Of a stretch of 27,887 nucleotides of DNA, positions 1-7,243 are shown piece by piece; position 1 is the first letter of the stretch, and each line of letters opens with the position of its first letter. The stretch lies in NCBI GenBank assembly GCA_049281195.1, contig JBAPRR010000434.1:1-27887 (forward strand), written 5' to 3'. The position numbers and the translations under genes are program-made. The notes below the pieces were generated by a model. It made no database searches. It saw only the letters and a list, made by a program, of their open reading frames with translations, and was not told where the DNA came from. This stretch comes from JBAPRR01 sp049281195 (GTDB taxonomy: Bacteria > Actinomycetota > Acidimicrobiia > Acidimicrobiales > CAVXTF01).

Positions 1-636
1 GGCCCACATCCCGCTTATGGGAAATCGGACACCCGCGGCACGGGCGTCGAGAAGGACCTTTGATCGCAAGAACAAGCTTTCGATTCCCTCCGGAGTCCAC
101 TGGTAACCGAGGCTCTGCTGGAGATCCCCCGACCTCGATATTGCTCCACCCATGTAGCAGACCCTCTCAGACGACATGGCGATCTCGTACGCAGAGCGAA
201 TCGCCTCTGCCGTCTCCATAATCGGATAGATCATTGTCGACCCTTCGTCGAGTCCCAGGTCGACCTCGAGACAGGTCAGAATTCCATCGAGCTTTATGAC
301 GTCTGCCGTGGAAGTGACCTTCGGCAACAACACGCCGCTCAGGTTTTTGCAGAGCACCGCCGAAAGATCCTGGATCGTGCGGCCAGTCGACACCGACCGC
401 ACGCGAACGAAGAAGAGTGGCCGGGTCGCAGACGGTTCCGGCAGTGCACGGAGATACTCACCAACCTGCGCACGGGCAGCGACCCGGGCCGGCTCCGGGA
501 AGGGACTGCTCGGCTCCTCGAGGTCGATCATGATGGCATCCGAACCCCAGCGTTCGGAATTTCGGTAGTCGTCGGGCTCGTCTCCGGCGAAGTACAAGAC
601 GCTTCTAAGCGGACGCGGTCCTCTGTCCTTAGGCAT
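1..636 (-). CDS. HpcH/HpaI aldolase / citrate lyase beta (CitE-like), partial
   Basis: Reading frame open from an ATG at 636 to the left edge, 212 codons, so the 3' end is missing. The N-terminus reads RSVLYFAGDEPDDY, then IDLEEPSSP, which matches the first barrel strand of CitE/HpcH lyases (usual form VDLEDAV.P). Further on PIMETAEAI matches the conserved metal-binding Glu strand (usual form PIIETAEAV). Family members cleave or form C-C bonds in acyl-CoA or keto-acid substrates with Mg2+, for example citramalyl-CoA, malyl-CoA or citryl-thioester lyases. The substrate here cannot be told. A strong Shine-Dalgarno AAAGGAGGTG precedes the ATG. The gene diverges from the LLM oxidoreductase at 751 and shares with it the palindrome at 683-696, so it probably belongs to the same regulon. 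Confidence 0.85.
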   Translation of the reverse strand, partial: MPKDRGPRPLRSVLYFAGDEPDDYRNSERWGSDAIMIDLEEPSSPFPEPARVAARAQVGEYLRALPEPSATRPLFFVRVRSVSTGRTIQDLSAVLCKNLSGVLLPKVTSTADVIKLDGILTCLEVDLGLDEGSTMIYPIMETAEAIRSAYEIAMSSERVCYMGGAISRSGDLQQSLGYQWTPEGIESLFLRSKVLLDARAAGVRFPISGMWA

Positions 637-682
637 AGAACGGATGCACCTCCTTTTGGGCTGAACTGCGCGCGGCTAGTGT

Positions 683-696
683 ACCAAGCGCTTGGT
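683..696. promoter_or_regulatory. KstR2-type operator, site 1 (CitE / LLM divergent promoter)
   Basis: Perfect 14-bp palindrome ACCAAGCGCTTGGT, an exact fit to the KstR2 consensus AnCAAGnnCTTGnT. It lies between the divergent genes starting at 636 (-) and 751 (+). On the minus strand a -10-like TACACT (678-683) abuts it. A weak -35, TTGGGT at 703-708, lies 19 bp upstream of that. One site could control both directions. Confidence 0.85.
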
Positions 697-750
697 CAGC
701 TGACCCAAAACCTCAGACGACCTGGTCGGAGACAACAAGGATGCTGCCAG

Positions 751-1710
751 ATGACGTTTTTGCCTGATCCTCTGCAACCTACGCTCTGCATCGGGATCGA
801 GTCGTTTGCACGCGACGACCCTTCTTCCTGGAGCTTTTTGTTCGAGCGGGCCCGCCTGGCCGACTCGGCCGGAGTCGACCGGCTCATCGTCTCTGACCAC
901 GTGGTGTTCGGTGAGCAGCTGGAGGATTATGGACACCCGGAGCTGGGCGGGGTCGCCGGCGGGGTCCAGCCTACGGGGCCGGACGGACCATGGCTCGAGC
1001 CGATGACCGTTCTCGCCGCGGTCTCCTCCGTAACCTCGAGCGTCCGGCTCGCGACGGGAGTTCTACAGGCCGCGCTCCGGCGACCCGTCGTCCTGGCAAA
1101 GGCCGCCGCCACATTGGACGTGTTGTCCGAGGGCCGGTTCGAAATGGGAGTCGGAGTCGGATGGCAGAGCGCGGAGTACGAGGCGGCCGGGCTCGACTTC
1201 CAAAAACGCGGGCGTCTGCTCGACCAGACACTCGAGGTCTGTCGCGAGCTGTGGAGCTCGGGGCCTGCGAGTTTCGACTCTGAAGAATTGAGCTTCTCCA
1301 ACATCCACTGCAGGCCGAGACCACTGCAGCCAGGGGGAGTCCCGATCTGGGTGAGCGGGACCATGAATAGAGCTGTCATCAGAAGGGTCGTCCGCTTCGG
1401 TTCAGGTTGGATTCCCTGGGGTGCGGCTCGTTACGAGATTGCGGAATCAGTAGACATTCTGCGTGAGGCGCTGTCGGACGCCGGGAGGGATCCTTCCAAC
1501 ATCCAGGTGAGGGGCCTTCTGCCGTCGGGTGATGACGTGCCCCCCGCGGACCGTTTGCGCCGGATAATGGACGCAGTTCCGGAGATGCTCGGGTGGGGCG
1601 TCACAGACTTTCGTTACGGCTCCGCCCTTCCCCGAGACGTTGGGCGGCTTCGTGACGAGCTTGCCGAATTGGTCAGGCTGTTTCGGCAGTCAGTGGGACG
1701 ATCCGATTGA
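751..1710 (+). CDS. LLM-class (F420-type) flavin-dependent oxidoreductase 1
   Basis: 319-residue luciferase-like TIM barrel. It shows RLIVSDHVVFGEQ near the N-terminus, LATGVLQAALRRPVVLAKAAATLDVLSEGRFEMGVGVGW (split here only by reading) typical of the LLM core, and IWVSGTMNRAVIRRV, the phosphate-binding region of F420-dependent members. Actinobacterial members usually use F420 to oxidise alcohols or reduce C=C or C=O bonds; some use FMN. The cofactor is inferred. The longer frame back to 679 would run through the operator, so I chose the ATG at 751, preceded by AAGGA at 737-741. It is followed by a second LLM gene 75 bp downstream that has its own promoter and operator. The pair may act on successive intermediates. 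Confidence 0.88.
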   Translation: MTFLPDPLQPTLCIGIESFARDDPSSWSFLFERARLADSAGVDRLIVSDHVVFGEQLEDYGHPELGGVAGGVQPTGPDGPWLEPMTVLAAVSSVTSSVRLATGVLQAALRRPVVLAKAAATLDVLSEGRFEMGVGVGWQSAEYEAAGLDFQKRGRLLDQTLEVCRELWSSGPASFDSEELSFSNIHCRPRPLQPGGVPIWVSGTMNRAVIRRVVRFGSGWIPWGAARYEIAESVDILREALSDAGRDPSNIQVRGLLPSGDDVPPADRLRRIMDAVPEMLGWGVTDFRYGSALPRDVGRLRDELAELVRLFRQSVGRSD

Positions 1711-1725
1711 ACTATCCCGGTTGAA

Positions 1726-1755
1726 TTGACCCTTACTTTTGAGCAAACCTATCCT
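1726..1755 (+). promoter_or_regulatory. Sigma70-like promoter of LLM gene 2
   Basis: TTGACC at 1726-1731, an 18-bp spacer, and TATCCT at 1750-1755. The predicted transcription start falls at about 1762, inside the palindrome at 1760-1773. A bound repressor would therefore cover the start point. Seen by motif only. Confidence 0.6.
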
Positions 1756-1759
1756 CCCT

Positions 1760-1773
1760 AACAAGCACTTGGT
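1760..1773. promoter_or_regulatory. KstR2-type operator, site 2 (LLM gene 2)
   Basis: AACAAGCACTTGGT, with both CAAG and CTTG half-sites intact. It sits between the -10 at 1750-1755 and the Shine-Dalgarno GGGAGG at 1777-1782 of the gene starting at 1786. It therefore acts on this gene alone, since the preceding gene is co-directional. Confidence 0.8.
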
Positions 1774-1785
1774 TGAGGGAGGACA

Positions 1786-2766
1786 ATGAGGCTCGGCGTC
1801 ACCATCCCGTTCGCTGCACCTCTCGCCGAGCACGAGCCGCTCATCGCGAGACTTTTGGACTCCGGCTTCACAGATCTATGGACCGCCGAAACCGCCGGTA
1901 CGGACGCATTCGGTCCGTTGCTGATTTCGAGCAATTGGGCCCCCGGCGCCTTCCTCGGTACAGCCGTAGCCTCGCTGTTCAGTCGGGGCCCGGCGTTGCT
2001 CGCCATGAACATCGCCACACTGGCAGAGACCGCTCCCGAGAGGACGATCATCGGAATAGGCGTCTCGTCGAAGACAATGGTCGAGGACTGGAACGACGCC
2101 AACTTCTATCGCCCGCGATCAAGGACGGTCGACACAGTCCGTTTCCTCAGATCCGCTCTCAGGGGCGACCGCATTGATGCCACGTACGACACCTTCGAGG
2201 TCAAGCGCTTCCAGCTCGAAAGAGTGCCGCAGACCGTTCCGCCGATCCTTGTCGCCGCCCTCGGTCGTCGCATGATCGAAGCCGCCGCTTCAGTGGCTGA
2301 CGGCGTAGTTCTCAACTGGCTGTCCGCCGGTGACGTGACCCGCGTGAAGCAGGTACTCGATGAACACAGAGATGAAGGGCAGGATGCGCAAGTCGCTGCG
2401 CGCATATTCGTTTGCGTTTCTGAGGATTCCGACGCAGTTCGGTCGGCAGCCGCGACGCTCGTCGCCAGATACCTGACGGTCCCCGGATATGCGGCCTACC
2501 ACCGCTGGCTCGGGCGCACAGAGGCGTTGTTCGATCTATGGCATTTCTGGGCCGCAGGAGACAGGGCCGCAGCCACAGCTTCGATTCCTGCGGCGGTGAC
2601 AGATGACCTCATCCTGCATGGGACAGCGGCACAATGCGCCGCTCAGATCGCCCAATACGTGTCGAATGGCGTGACCATCCCGATCGTCAAGATGCTTCCG
2701 CTGATCAAAGGCGCGGACCTCTGCGATGACGCCGCAGCGGTCGCACGCGAATATCAGAGCCTCTAG
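1786..2766 (+). CDS. LLM-class (F420-type) flavin-dependent oxidoreductase 2
   Basis: 326-residue luciferase-like monooxygenase-fold protein. The start MRLGVTIPFAAPLAEHEPL is followed by the first barrel helix and FTDLWTAETAGTDAF. The middle has PERTIIGIGVSS and the later PPILVAALGRRMIEAAASVADGVVLNW matches the LLM phosphate-binding strand. It is distinct in sequence from the LLM gene upstream, so this is not a recent tandem duplication. The Shine-Dalgarno GGGAGG at 1777-1782 lies very close to the ATG. Its TAG stop (2764-2766) overlaps the TAG stop of the convergent IpdB-like gene (2763-2765 on the minus strand) through a shared CTAG. The substrate is unknown; a role as F420-linked dehydrogenase or reductase is inferred. 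Confidence 0.88.
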   Translation: MRLGVTIPFAAPLAEHEPLIARLLDSGFTDLWTAETAGTDAFGPLLISSNWAPGAFLGTAVASLFSRGPALLAMNIATLAETAPERTIIGIGVSSKTMVEDWNDANFYRPRSRTVDTVRFLRSALRGDRIDATYDTFEVKRFQLERVPQTVPPILVAALGRRMIEAAASVADGVVLNWLSAGDVTRVKQVLDEHRDEGQDAQVAARIFVCVSEDSDAVRSAAATLVARYLTVPGYAAYHRWLGRTEALFDLWHFWAAGDRAAATASIPAAVTDDLILHGTAAQCAAQIAQYVSNGVTIPIVKMLPLIKGADLCDDAAAVAREYQSL

Positions 2767-3542
2767 CTCGGAACCTCTTTTTCCCGGAGCCCGTCGACAT
2801 CGATCACCTCGCGCAGCAGGCGTACCTCGGCTTGCGTCGGCGACCTGCTCTCGGGGACCTCCGAAGGTATCTCGAGCGGGAAGCCTGTAGCCGCGACGAC
2901 CTCGTCAACCGACACCCCTGGATGAACGGACTGCAATCTCATGGATTTGTCAGAAGTCATCCAATCCAACACACAGAGGTTCGTGACAACGCGACGGAGC
3001 TCGAAGAATTCAACTGCGGCCGGTCCTGCCGCACGCACGCTGTCCCAGCCGGGACCCGTCACGAATGCGACACGATCGACGAACACCCGCGAAGAGTGGT
3101 TCGGTATCCAGTAGCTGGTCACGTGATTGATCACGTTGCCCGGAGCACCGCGAAACCCGATCAACTGAGCCTTGGGCTTCGAAAAGTCGCTTCCGATAGC
3201 GGCAAAATTCTGGTTGCCGTATCTGTCGATCTGACTCGCCCCCATGATGACGTGACGTCTGCCGGAGAAACAGACATCGAACATCCATCGATACGGGTTG
3301 TATGCCTCCACCACCTTGCCTGCGGGCCAGGTGAACGCTTCATCATTGGCGATCAGGAACGCTTCGCCGTCAGTCATGAGGAGATCGTGCTCGAAGGAAG
3401 CACGAGCAAGCCTTCCCCCGACCATCGGAAGCACTCCGATCGGATTCGCCACGATCTCGCCGTCACCTCTGAAACACTCGGCCAAGGCGACCGCACAGAT
3501 GTCGGCTCGCGTAGGCGAGTATTCGTCCTTTTCGGAACCCAC
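2763..3542 (-). CDS. ipdB: IpdB-like subunit of a CoA-transferase-fold ring-cleaving hydrolase
   Basis: About 259 residues. SPTRADICAVALAECF, LLMTDGEAFL, RRHVIMGASQIDRYGNQN, GFRGAPGNVINHVTSYW and SVHPGVSVDEV line up with actinobacterial IpdB as I recall it. IpdA and IpdB form a heteromer with the class I CoA-transferase fold. In cholesterol breakdown it hydrolytically opens the last steroid ring (COCHEA-CoA) and is not a transferase. I chose the GTG at 3542 because AGGAGG lies 5 bases upstream; an ATG at 3566 is the alternative. It follows the IpdA-like gene by 43 bp. The family is secure, the exact substrate is not, and there are no other HIP-pathway genes beside it. Confidence 0.88.
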   Translation of the reverse strand: MGSEKDEYSPTRADICAVALAECFRGDGEIVANPIGVLPMVGGRLARASFEHDLLMTDGEAFLIANDEAFTWPAGKVVEAYNPYRWMFDVCFSGRRHVIMGASQIDRYGNQNFAAIGSDFSKPKAQLIGFRGAPGNVINHVTSYWIPNHSSRVFVDRVAFVTGPGWDSVRAAGPAAVEFFELRRVVTNLCVLDWMTSDKSMRLQSVHPGVSVDEVVAATGFPLEIPSEVPESRSPTQAEVRLLREVIDVDGLREKEVPS

Positions 3543-3585
3543 CGAAACCTCCTGCCCAGCAGACATTCTTCCGACCCCTCTAGCG

Positions 3586-4440
3586 CTATCGCGAGGCGAC
3601 CTTGCTTTGATATTGCTCCTCAGAAACTTCGATCCACTCGGATCGGAACGTGTCAAAAGTTTCCGATGACGCGGCTGACGCCGCGTATTCCTTCTGGAAT
3701 ACCTCGTCCCTGCCGTAATCGGGCGAACAATCGGTGAAGTGGGCCGCTCCTTTTCTCTCCACTATGCCGTCGACAAATGACCTGTTGATGCACAGGTTCT
3801 GGTTCGAGCCCAACTCACCGAGAAGTTGCCCGGTCGGAACCACACGCTCGACCGACACAAAGCGCCTGGCTTGCGCGGCACGCAGGAACAGATCGTCGAA
3901 ATACAGATCAACACCGAGGAATCCCGCATTTCCCGAGCCGTCCGCCCGGTGGAGGTGACAGATGACCGCATCCATCTTGATGGCAGGGGCCGCGACGAAT
4001 TCTCCTCCGTCCTCGTAGGGGGAGGTCACGAGACGAAGGTCGCTGTTGAGCTTGAGAAGGTCGGTGCCGAGCCCGGAGCGGGTCGGCAGGAAAGGAACCC
4101 TCCATGCAGCCGCCTGAAGCGACAGCATCATCATCCCCTCGTCGAACGGGACTTCTTCGACGGTGCCGGATTGGCGGGCCAGGCGAAAGTGCGGATCGAG
4201 TGCAATTGAGTCCAGGCTTACGAAGGCGCTGACCACACGTGAGACCTTGCCGGTGGCGCAAAGGATCCCTACGTCAGGGCCTCCGTACGTTACGAGCGTG
4301 AGATCTTCCAGCCCCGAACGTGCTATCGCGCGCACGATGGACATCGGTTTGCGCCTGCTTCCCCATCCGCCGATGCCGATCGTCATTCCGGACGACAGTT
4401 GGGACACCACCTCGTCTTCTGTCATTCGCTTGTCAACCAC
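3586..4440 (-). CDS. ipdA: IpdA-like subunit of a CoA-transferase-fold ring-cleaving hydrolase
   Basis: 284 residues. DKRMTEDEVVSQLSSGMT, IGIGGWGSRRKPM, LVTYGGPDVGIL, FVSLDS, PTRSGLGTDL, LYFDDLFLRAA and HFTDCSPDYGRDEVFQ match IpdA of Mycobacterium and Rhodococcus almost motif for motif. The DEG motif (Glu101) and Arg121 lie where I believe the essential Glu and Arg of IpdA lie. The start is a GTG at 4440 with GGAGGGG 8 bases upstream, and it aligns with the known N-terminus (xDKR). An ATG at 4425 is less likely. It is first in the ipdAB pair, transcribed from the promoter and operator at 4525-4553. Predicted role: retro-Claisen-type hydrolysis of a cyclic beta-diketone-like CoA ester in the cytoplasm. 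Confidence 0.9.
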   Translation of the reverse strand: MVDKRMTEDEVVSQLSSGMTIGIGGWGSRRKPMSIVRAIARSGLEDLTLVTYGGPDVGILCATGKVSRVVSAFVSLDSIALDPHFRLARQSGTVEEVPFDEGMMMLSLQAAAWRVPFLPTRSGLGTDLLKLNSDLRLVTSPYEDGGEFVAAPAIKMDAVICHLHRADGSGNAGFLGVDLYFDDLFLRAAQARRFVSVERVVPTGQLLGELGSNQNLCINRSFVDGIVERKGAAHFTDCSPDYGRDEVFQKEYAASAASSETFDTFRSEWIEVSEEQYQSKVASR

Positions 4441-4524
4441 AGGTGACGCCCCTCCGACGCACGAAGATCGCGGCTGAAAGGGAGACCAGGCAGGCAGCCC
4501 ACGAAGCCGTCATTCAACGAGGTC

Positions 4525-4553
4525 AGTATAGGTGCCAAGCGCTTGCTTGGCAA
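4525..4553 (-). promoter_or_regulatory. Sigma70-like promoter of the ipdAB-like operon
   Basis: On the minus strand TTGCCA (4553-4548), a 17-bp spacer, and TATACT (4530-4525), five of six matches in each hexamer. The operator at 4534-4547 fills the spacer. The spacing to the GTG at 4440 leaves a leader of about 75 bases. Confidence 0.72.
4534..4547. promoter_or_regulatory. KstR2-type operator, site 3 (ipdAB-like operon)
   Basis: GCCAAGCGCTTGCT with a perfect CAAGCGCTTG core, in the spacer of the ipdA promoter. A second inverted repeat, GCCAAGC (4534-4540) and GCTTGGC (4545-4551), overlaps it in another register. The site lies between the stop of the acyl-CoA ligase (4565) and the ipdA start, so ipdAB can be transcribed separately from the ligase. 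Confidence 0.85.
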
Positions 4554-4564
4554 TGGAGCGCTTG

Positions 4565-6193
4565 TCAGGTAGCGCGGCTTATGCGCTCGGCCTCCCTCAG
4601 AAGCTCCCCCTTGGCGATCTTGCCTCCCGAGGACCTCGGGAGCTGAGGGACGACCGACAGATACTCTGGAAAGGTCTCCTTCGAATACCCCTCAGTCTCG
4701 AGGAACTCGATAAGTTCTCCGAACGTCAAGGTCGTACCCGGGTGTAGTTCCACAAACGCGCAAACGCGCTCACCGAGAACCGGGTCGGCGACAGGAACGG
4801 CTGCCGCAATGGCGACAGATGGATGTCCATTCACCTGCTCTTCTACGACCGCGGCGCTCAAGTTCTTGCCGCCACGGATGATGATGTCCGACTTCCTCCC
4901 GACAACCCTGAGGTAGCCGCCCTGGTCGATCGTGCAAATGTCGGCGTGGAGAACGTAACCGTCCTCGGTGAACAGCTCATCGTTGGCCGCGGGGTCTCCG
5001 AAGTAGCCGAGGCACACCGCAGGACCTCTACTTGCCGGCTGACCGCGACCTGAGGTGGTGATCTGTCCCTCGTCGTCGAACAGAACGAGGTCGGTTCCGG
5101 GAAGGTAGGTTCCGCCCGTCCCCAGCCGCAGTTCCTGAGGGTCGGTGGTTTTCGTCCCTGTCGCCATCCCGCTTTCGTTGGAGCCGTAGAAATTGAGGAG
5201 TTTCGCCCCTGTCCGCTTTTCGAACTGGGCCGCGGTGGCGAACGGGATGGCCTCACCACCGGTGAACATGACCCGCAGGCTCGATCCGTCGAAGCGCTCT
5301 CCGAGCCCTGCGTTGAGCAGCATCTTGAACTGGCTACTCACCGCTATCAGTACCGTGGCCGATTCACTCTCGATGAGCCTGCACGTGAGCTCCGGGTCGA
5401 AACGCTCGGTGACAACCGCGGGAACGCCCAACAGGGCGGTAAGAAAGTGCGTGGTGAACATTCCGAAACCGAAAGGGATCGGAGCGGCACCCATGATCAC
5501 CTCATTGCCGGAGATGAGCTCACCGCACCTGACCGCCTGCTGTGCCATGTAGAGCTTGCTGTTCTCATTGTGCATGACGCACTTCGGAAGCCCCGTGGTG
5601 CCCGAGGTCGAGTTGATCATGAACAGCTCATCCGGCCCGAGCGGATCGTGGGGTTCAACAGCCGGATCAGGCGCTGGCTCTCCGTCGACGCCGACCGCGC
5701 CAGTCCCGGACACGTCTTCGAACTTCGGGACGACAATGTGATGTTGCAGGCTTGGCGCTGACCGGCGAAGGCGTTCAAACAGTTCCGGAGCTTCGAATCC
5801 GCGATGCACCGAATGAGTCAGAAGAGCCTTTGCACCGGTCTTGTCGATCAGCGTGGCTATCTCGCGCTCGCCCGCTCTCGCACCAATACCTACGGTTACG
5901 AGACCGGCACGCTGGTTGGCGACATACACGACATGCGGGCTCGGGCCATCGTCCAAGAGCACCGCCACCCGTTCCCCGCGCCCCAGCCCGACTCCATGAA
6001 CAACCCGGGACAGTAGGAGTGAAGCTTCGTGGTAGCGGCTCCACGACAACCGGGCAGAAGGAGTGATCACAGCTGGATCGTCGGGTCGCTCGGAGGCGAG
6101 CACGGCAACCAGGTCGCCAACCGTCGTCTGACCCCACCAACCGTCAAGGCGGTAGCGGCGAAACAGCTCTTCTTGAGCTCGAGCCAAGCCCAC
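4565..6193 (-). CDS. AMP-forming acyl-CoA synthetase (ANL superfamily)
   Basis: 542 residues, full length for the family. The ATP/AMP-binding P-loop NSTSGTTGLPK is at 194-204. LNFYGSNESGMATGT is the A5 region, and RKSDIIIRGGKNLSAAVVEE is the A8 hinge. SSGGKIAKGELL near the end carries the A10 catalytic Lys (Lys525). The enzyme activates a carboxylic acid to an acyl-CoA with ATP. In the KstR2 regulon of mycobacteria the matching role is FadD3, the HIP-CoA ligase, but this protein could equally resemble cyclohexanecarboxylate or aryl-acid ligases, so no symbol is given. The start is a GTG at 6193 with GAGGAG about 7 bases upstream. It diverges from the SDR gene around operator 6262-6275. Confidence 0.92.
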   Translation of the reverse strand: MGLARAQEELFRRYRLDGWWGQTTVGDLVAVLASERPDDPAVITPSARLSWSRYHEASLLLSRVVHGVGLGRGERVAVLLDDGPSPHVVYVANQRAGLVTVGIGARAGEREIATLIDKTGAKALLTHSVHRGFEAPELFERLRRSAPSLQHHIVVPKFEDVSGTGAVGVDGEPAPDPAVEPHDPLGPDELFMINSTSGTTGLPKCVMHNENSKLYMAQQAVRCGELISGNEVIMGAAPIPFGFGMFTTHFLTALLGVPAVVTERFDPELTCRLIESESATVLIAVSSQFKMLLNAGLGERFDGSSLRVMFTGGEAIPFATAAQFEKRTGAKLLNFYGSNESGMATGTKTTDPQELRLGTGGTYLPGTDLVLFDDEGQITTSGRGQPASRGPAVCLGYFGDPAANDELFTEDGYVLHADICTIDQGGYLRVVGRKSDIIIRGGKNLSAAVVEEQVNGHPSVAIAAAVPVADPVLGERVCAFVELHPGTTLTFGELIEFLETEGYSKETFPEYLSVVPQLPRSSGGKIAKGELLREAERISRAT

Positions 6194-6261
6194 CAGATTC
6201 TCCTCAAAGCGTCTTCGCTGTGCGCGAGCCGAAGGGTAGTCGGAACGAGTTGAATTAGGCT

Positions 6262-6275
6262 AGCAAGCGCTTGGC
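6262..6275. promoter_or_regulatory. KstR2-type operator, site 4 (acyl-CoA ligase / SDR divergent promoter)
   Basis: AGCAAGCGCTTGGC with a perfect CAAGCGCTTG core, between the ligase start (6193, -) and the SDR start (6314, +). On the ligase side a weak TTGTTG (6281-6276) and an AT-rich CTAATT (6258-6253) flank it at 17 bp. No clear -10 is visible on the SDR side. Confidence 0.82.
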
Positions 6276-6313
6276 CAACAACCCGACCACGGACCGTATC
6301 GGCGGGAGAAGGC

Positions 6314-7243
6314 ATGACCGAATCTCTTCCAGCACGGATTGTCGATGAGAAGATCCTGCTTGTAGGCGCTACCGGAAACGTCGCCAGCCGGCTCCTGCCC
6401 ATCCTCGCGGAGAGCAACCAGGTATTTGCACTTGCCCGGTACTCGAAACCGGGCTCAAAAGCCGAGGTCGAATCGAAGGGCGCTGAGGCCATTCGATTCG
6501 ACCTCGGAGATCCGGATCTCGACGTAGTTCCTGATGACTGCTCAGTGGTGCTCAACTTTGCCGTGGACCGTGATGACGGCGGCGACTTCAACCGCCAGAT
6601 GCGAGTCAGCGCAGAGGGAACCGGGCAATTGATGAGCTGTTGCACCAATGCCTCCGCCTTCTTCCAATGCTCGTCCACGGCCGTCTATCAGGCGGCAGGT
6701 GACGCGTCGGTGTCCGAGTCGTCGCCGCTCGGGGACCACCATCGCGCCCAGAATCCCACTTACAGCATCGGCCGAATAGCCGCCGAGGCCGCGGCGAGGA
6801 CGTGCGCAGCGGTCTTCAGAATTCCGACAGTGATCGCGCGCCTCGGGGTTCCGTACGGAAGCGTCTGGGGCTTCCCGGCCCGCGACCTGAGCTCGCTTAT
6901 GAGTGGGCGGCGCCTTGCGGTGCATCCAGACGACCCGCAGTGGTTCTCCCCGATCCACGAAGACGACATCGTCGCCACACTCACCGGGCTGGTCAAGGCA
7001 GCTTCGGTACCTGCTTTAGTGGTCAACTGGGGCGGAGACGAGCAGGTACGTCGGCGCTCGTGGTGCGATTTCATGGCAGAACGGCTTGGCGTGCCCGCCG
7101 CGTACGATCCGGACCCGGCGACCTATCGCGGCCTGCGGGCCGACACGACACTGCGCCGCAGCATCACCGGACCGACAACGGTCCCGTGGAGAGTGGGAAT
7201 GAGCCGGATGATCGAAGCCGCGATGTCAGTGGAACCAGGTTGA
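6314..7243 (+). CDS. NAD(P)-dependent epimerase/dehydratase (extended SDR) with YxxxR motif
   Basis: 309 residues. The Rossmann glycine motif GATGNVA is at 18-24. The active-site region FFQCSSTAVYQ carries Ser121-Ser122 near the catalytic Ser position. The usual YxxxK is here TYSIGR, with Tyr150 and Arg154 in place of Lys. FSPIHEDDIVATL matches the C-terminal substrate-domain motif of extended SDRs. It probably oxidises or reduces a hydroxyl or carbonyl group, or epimerises a substrate. The Lys-to-Arg change may lower or alter activity. The Shine-Dalgarno is GGGAG at 5 bases. Its TGA stop overlaps the TTG start of the next gene (TTGA), implying translational coupling. Confidence 0.88.
   Translation: MTESLPARIVDEKILLVGATGNVASRLLPILAESNQVFALARYSKPGSKAEVESKGAEAIRFDLGDPDLDVVPDDCSVVLNFAVDRDDGGDFNRQMRVSAEGTGQLMSCCTNASAFFQCSSTAVYQAAGDASVSESSPLGDHHRAQNPTYSIGRIAAEAAARTCAAVFRIPTVIARLGVPYGSVWGFPARDLSSLMSGRRLAVHPDDPQWFSPIHEDDIVATLTGLVKAASVPALVVNWGGDEQVRRRSWCDFMAERLGVPAAYDPDPATYRGLRADTTLRRSITGPTTVPWRVGMSRMIEAAMSVEPG

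Noticed and set aside
296..568. Plus-strand open frame of 90 codons
   Set aside because: It is antisense to the CitE-like gene, has no recognisable family and no Shine-Dalgarno.
2200..2213. Near-match to the operator core (CAAGCGCTTC)
   Set aside because: It is inside the LLM gene 2 coding frame, where common codons produce it, and it has a broken half-site.
2832..3737. Plus-strand open frame of 301 codons
   Set aside because: It is antisense to the ipdB-like gene; its low-complexity, Arg/His-rich translation matches no family and the opposite frame is clearly real.
6802..7239. N-terminal extension of the isomerase frame
   Set aside because: It overlaps the SDR gene in another frame and translates to Arg/Gly-rich sequence without homology; the TTG at 7240 fits better.
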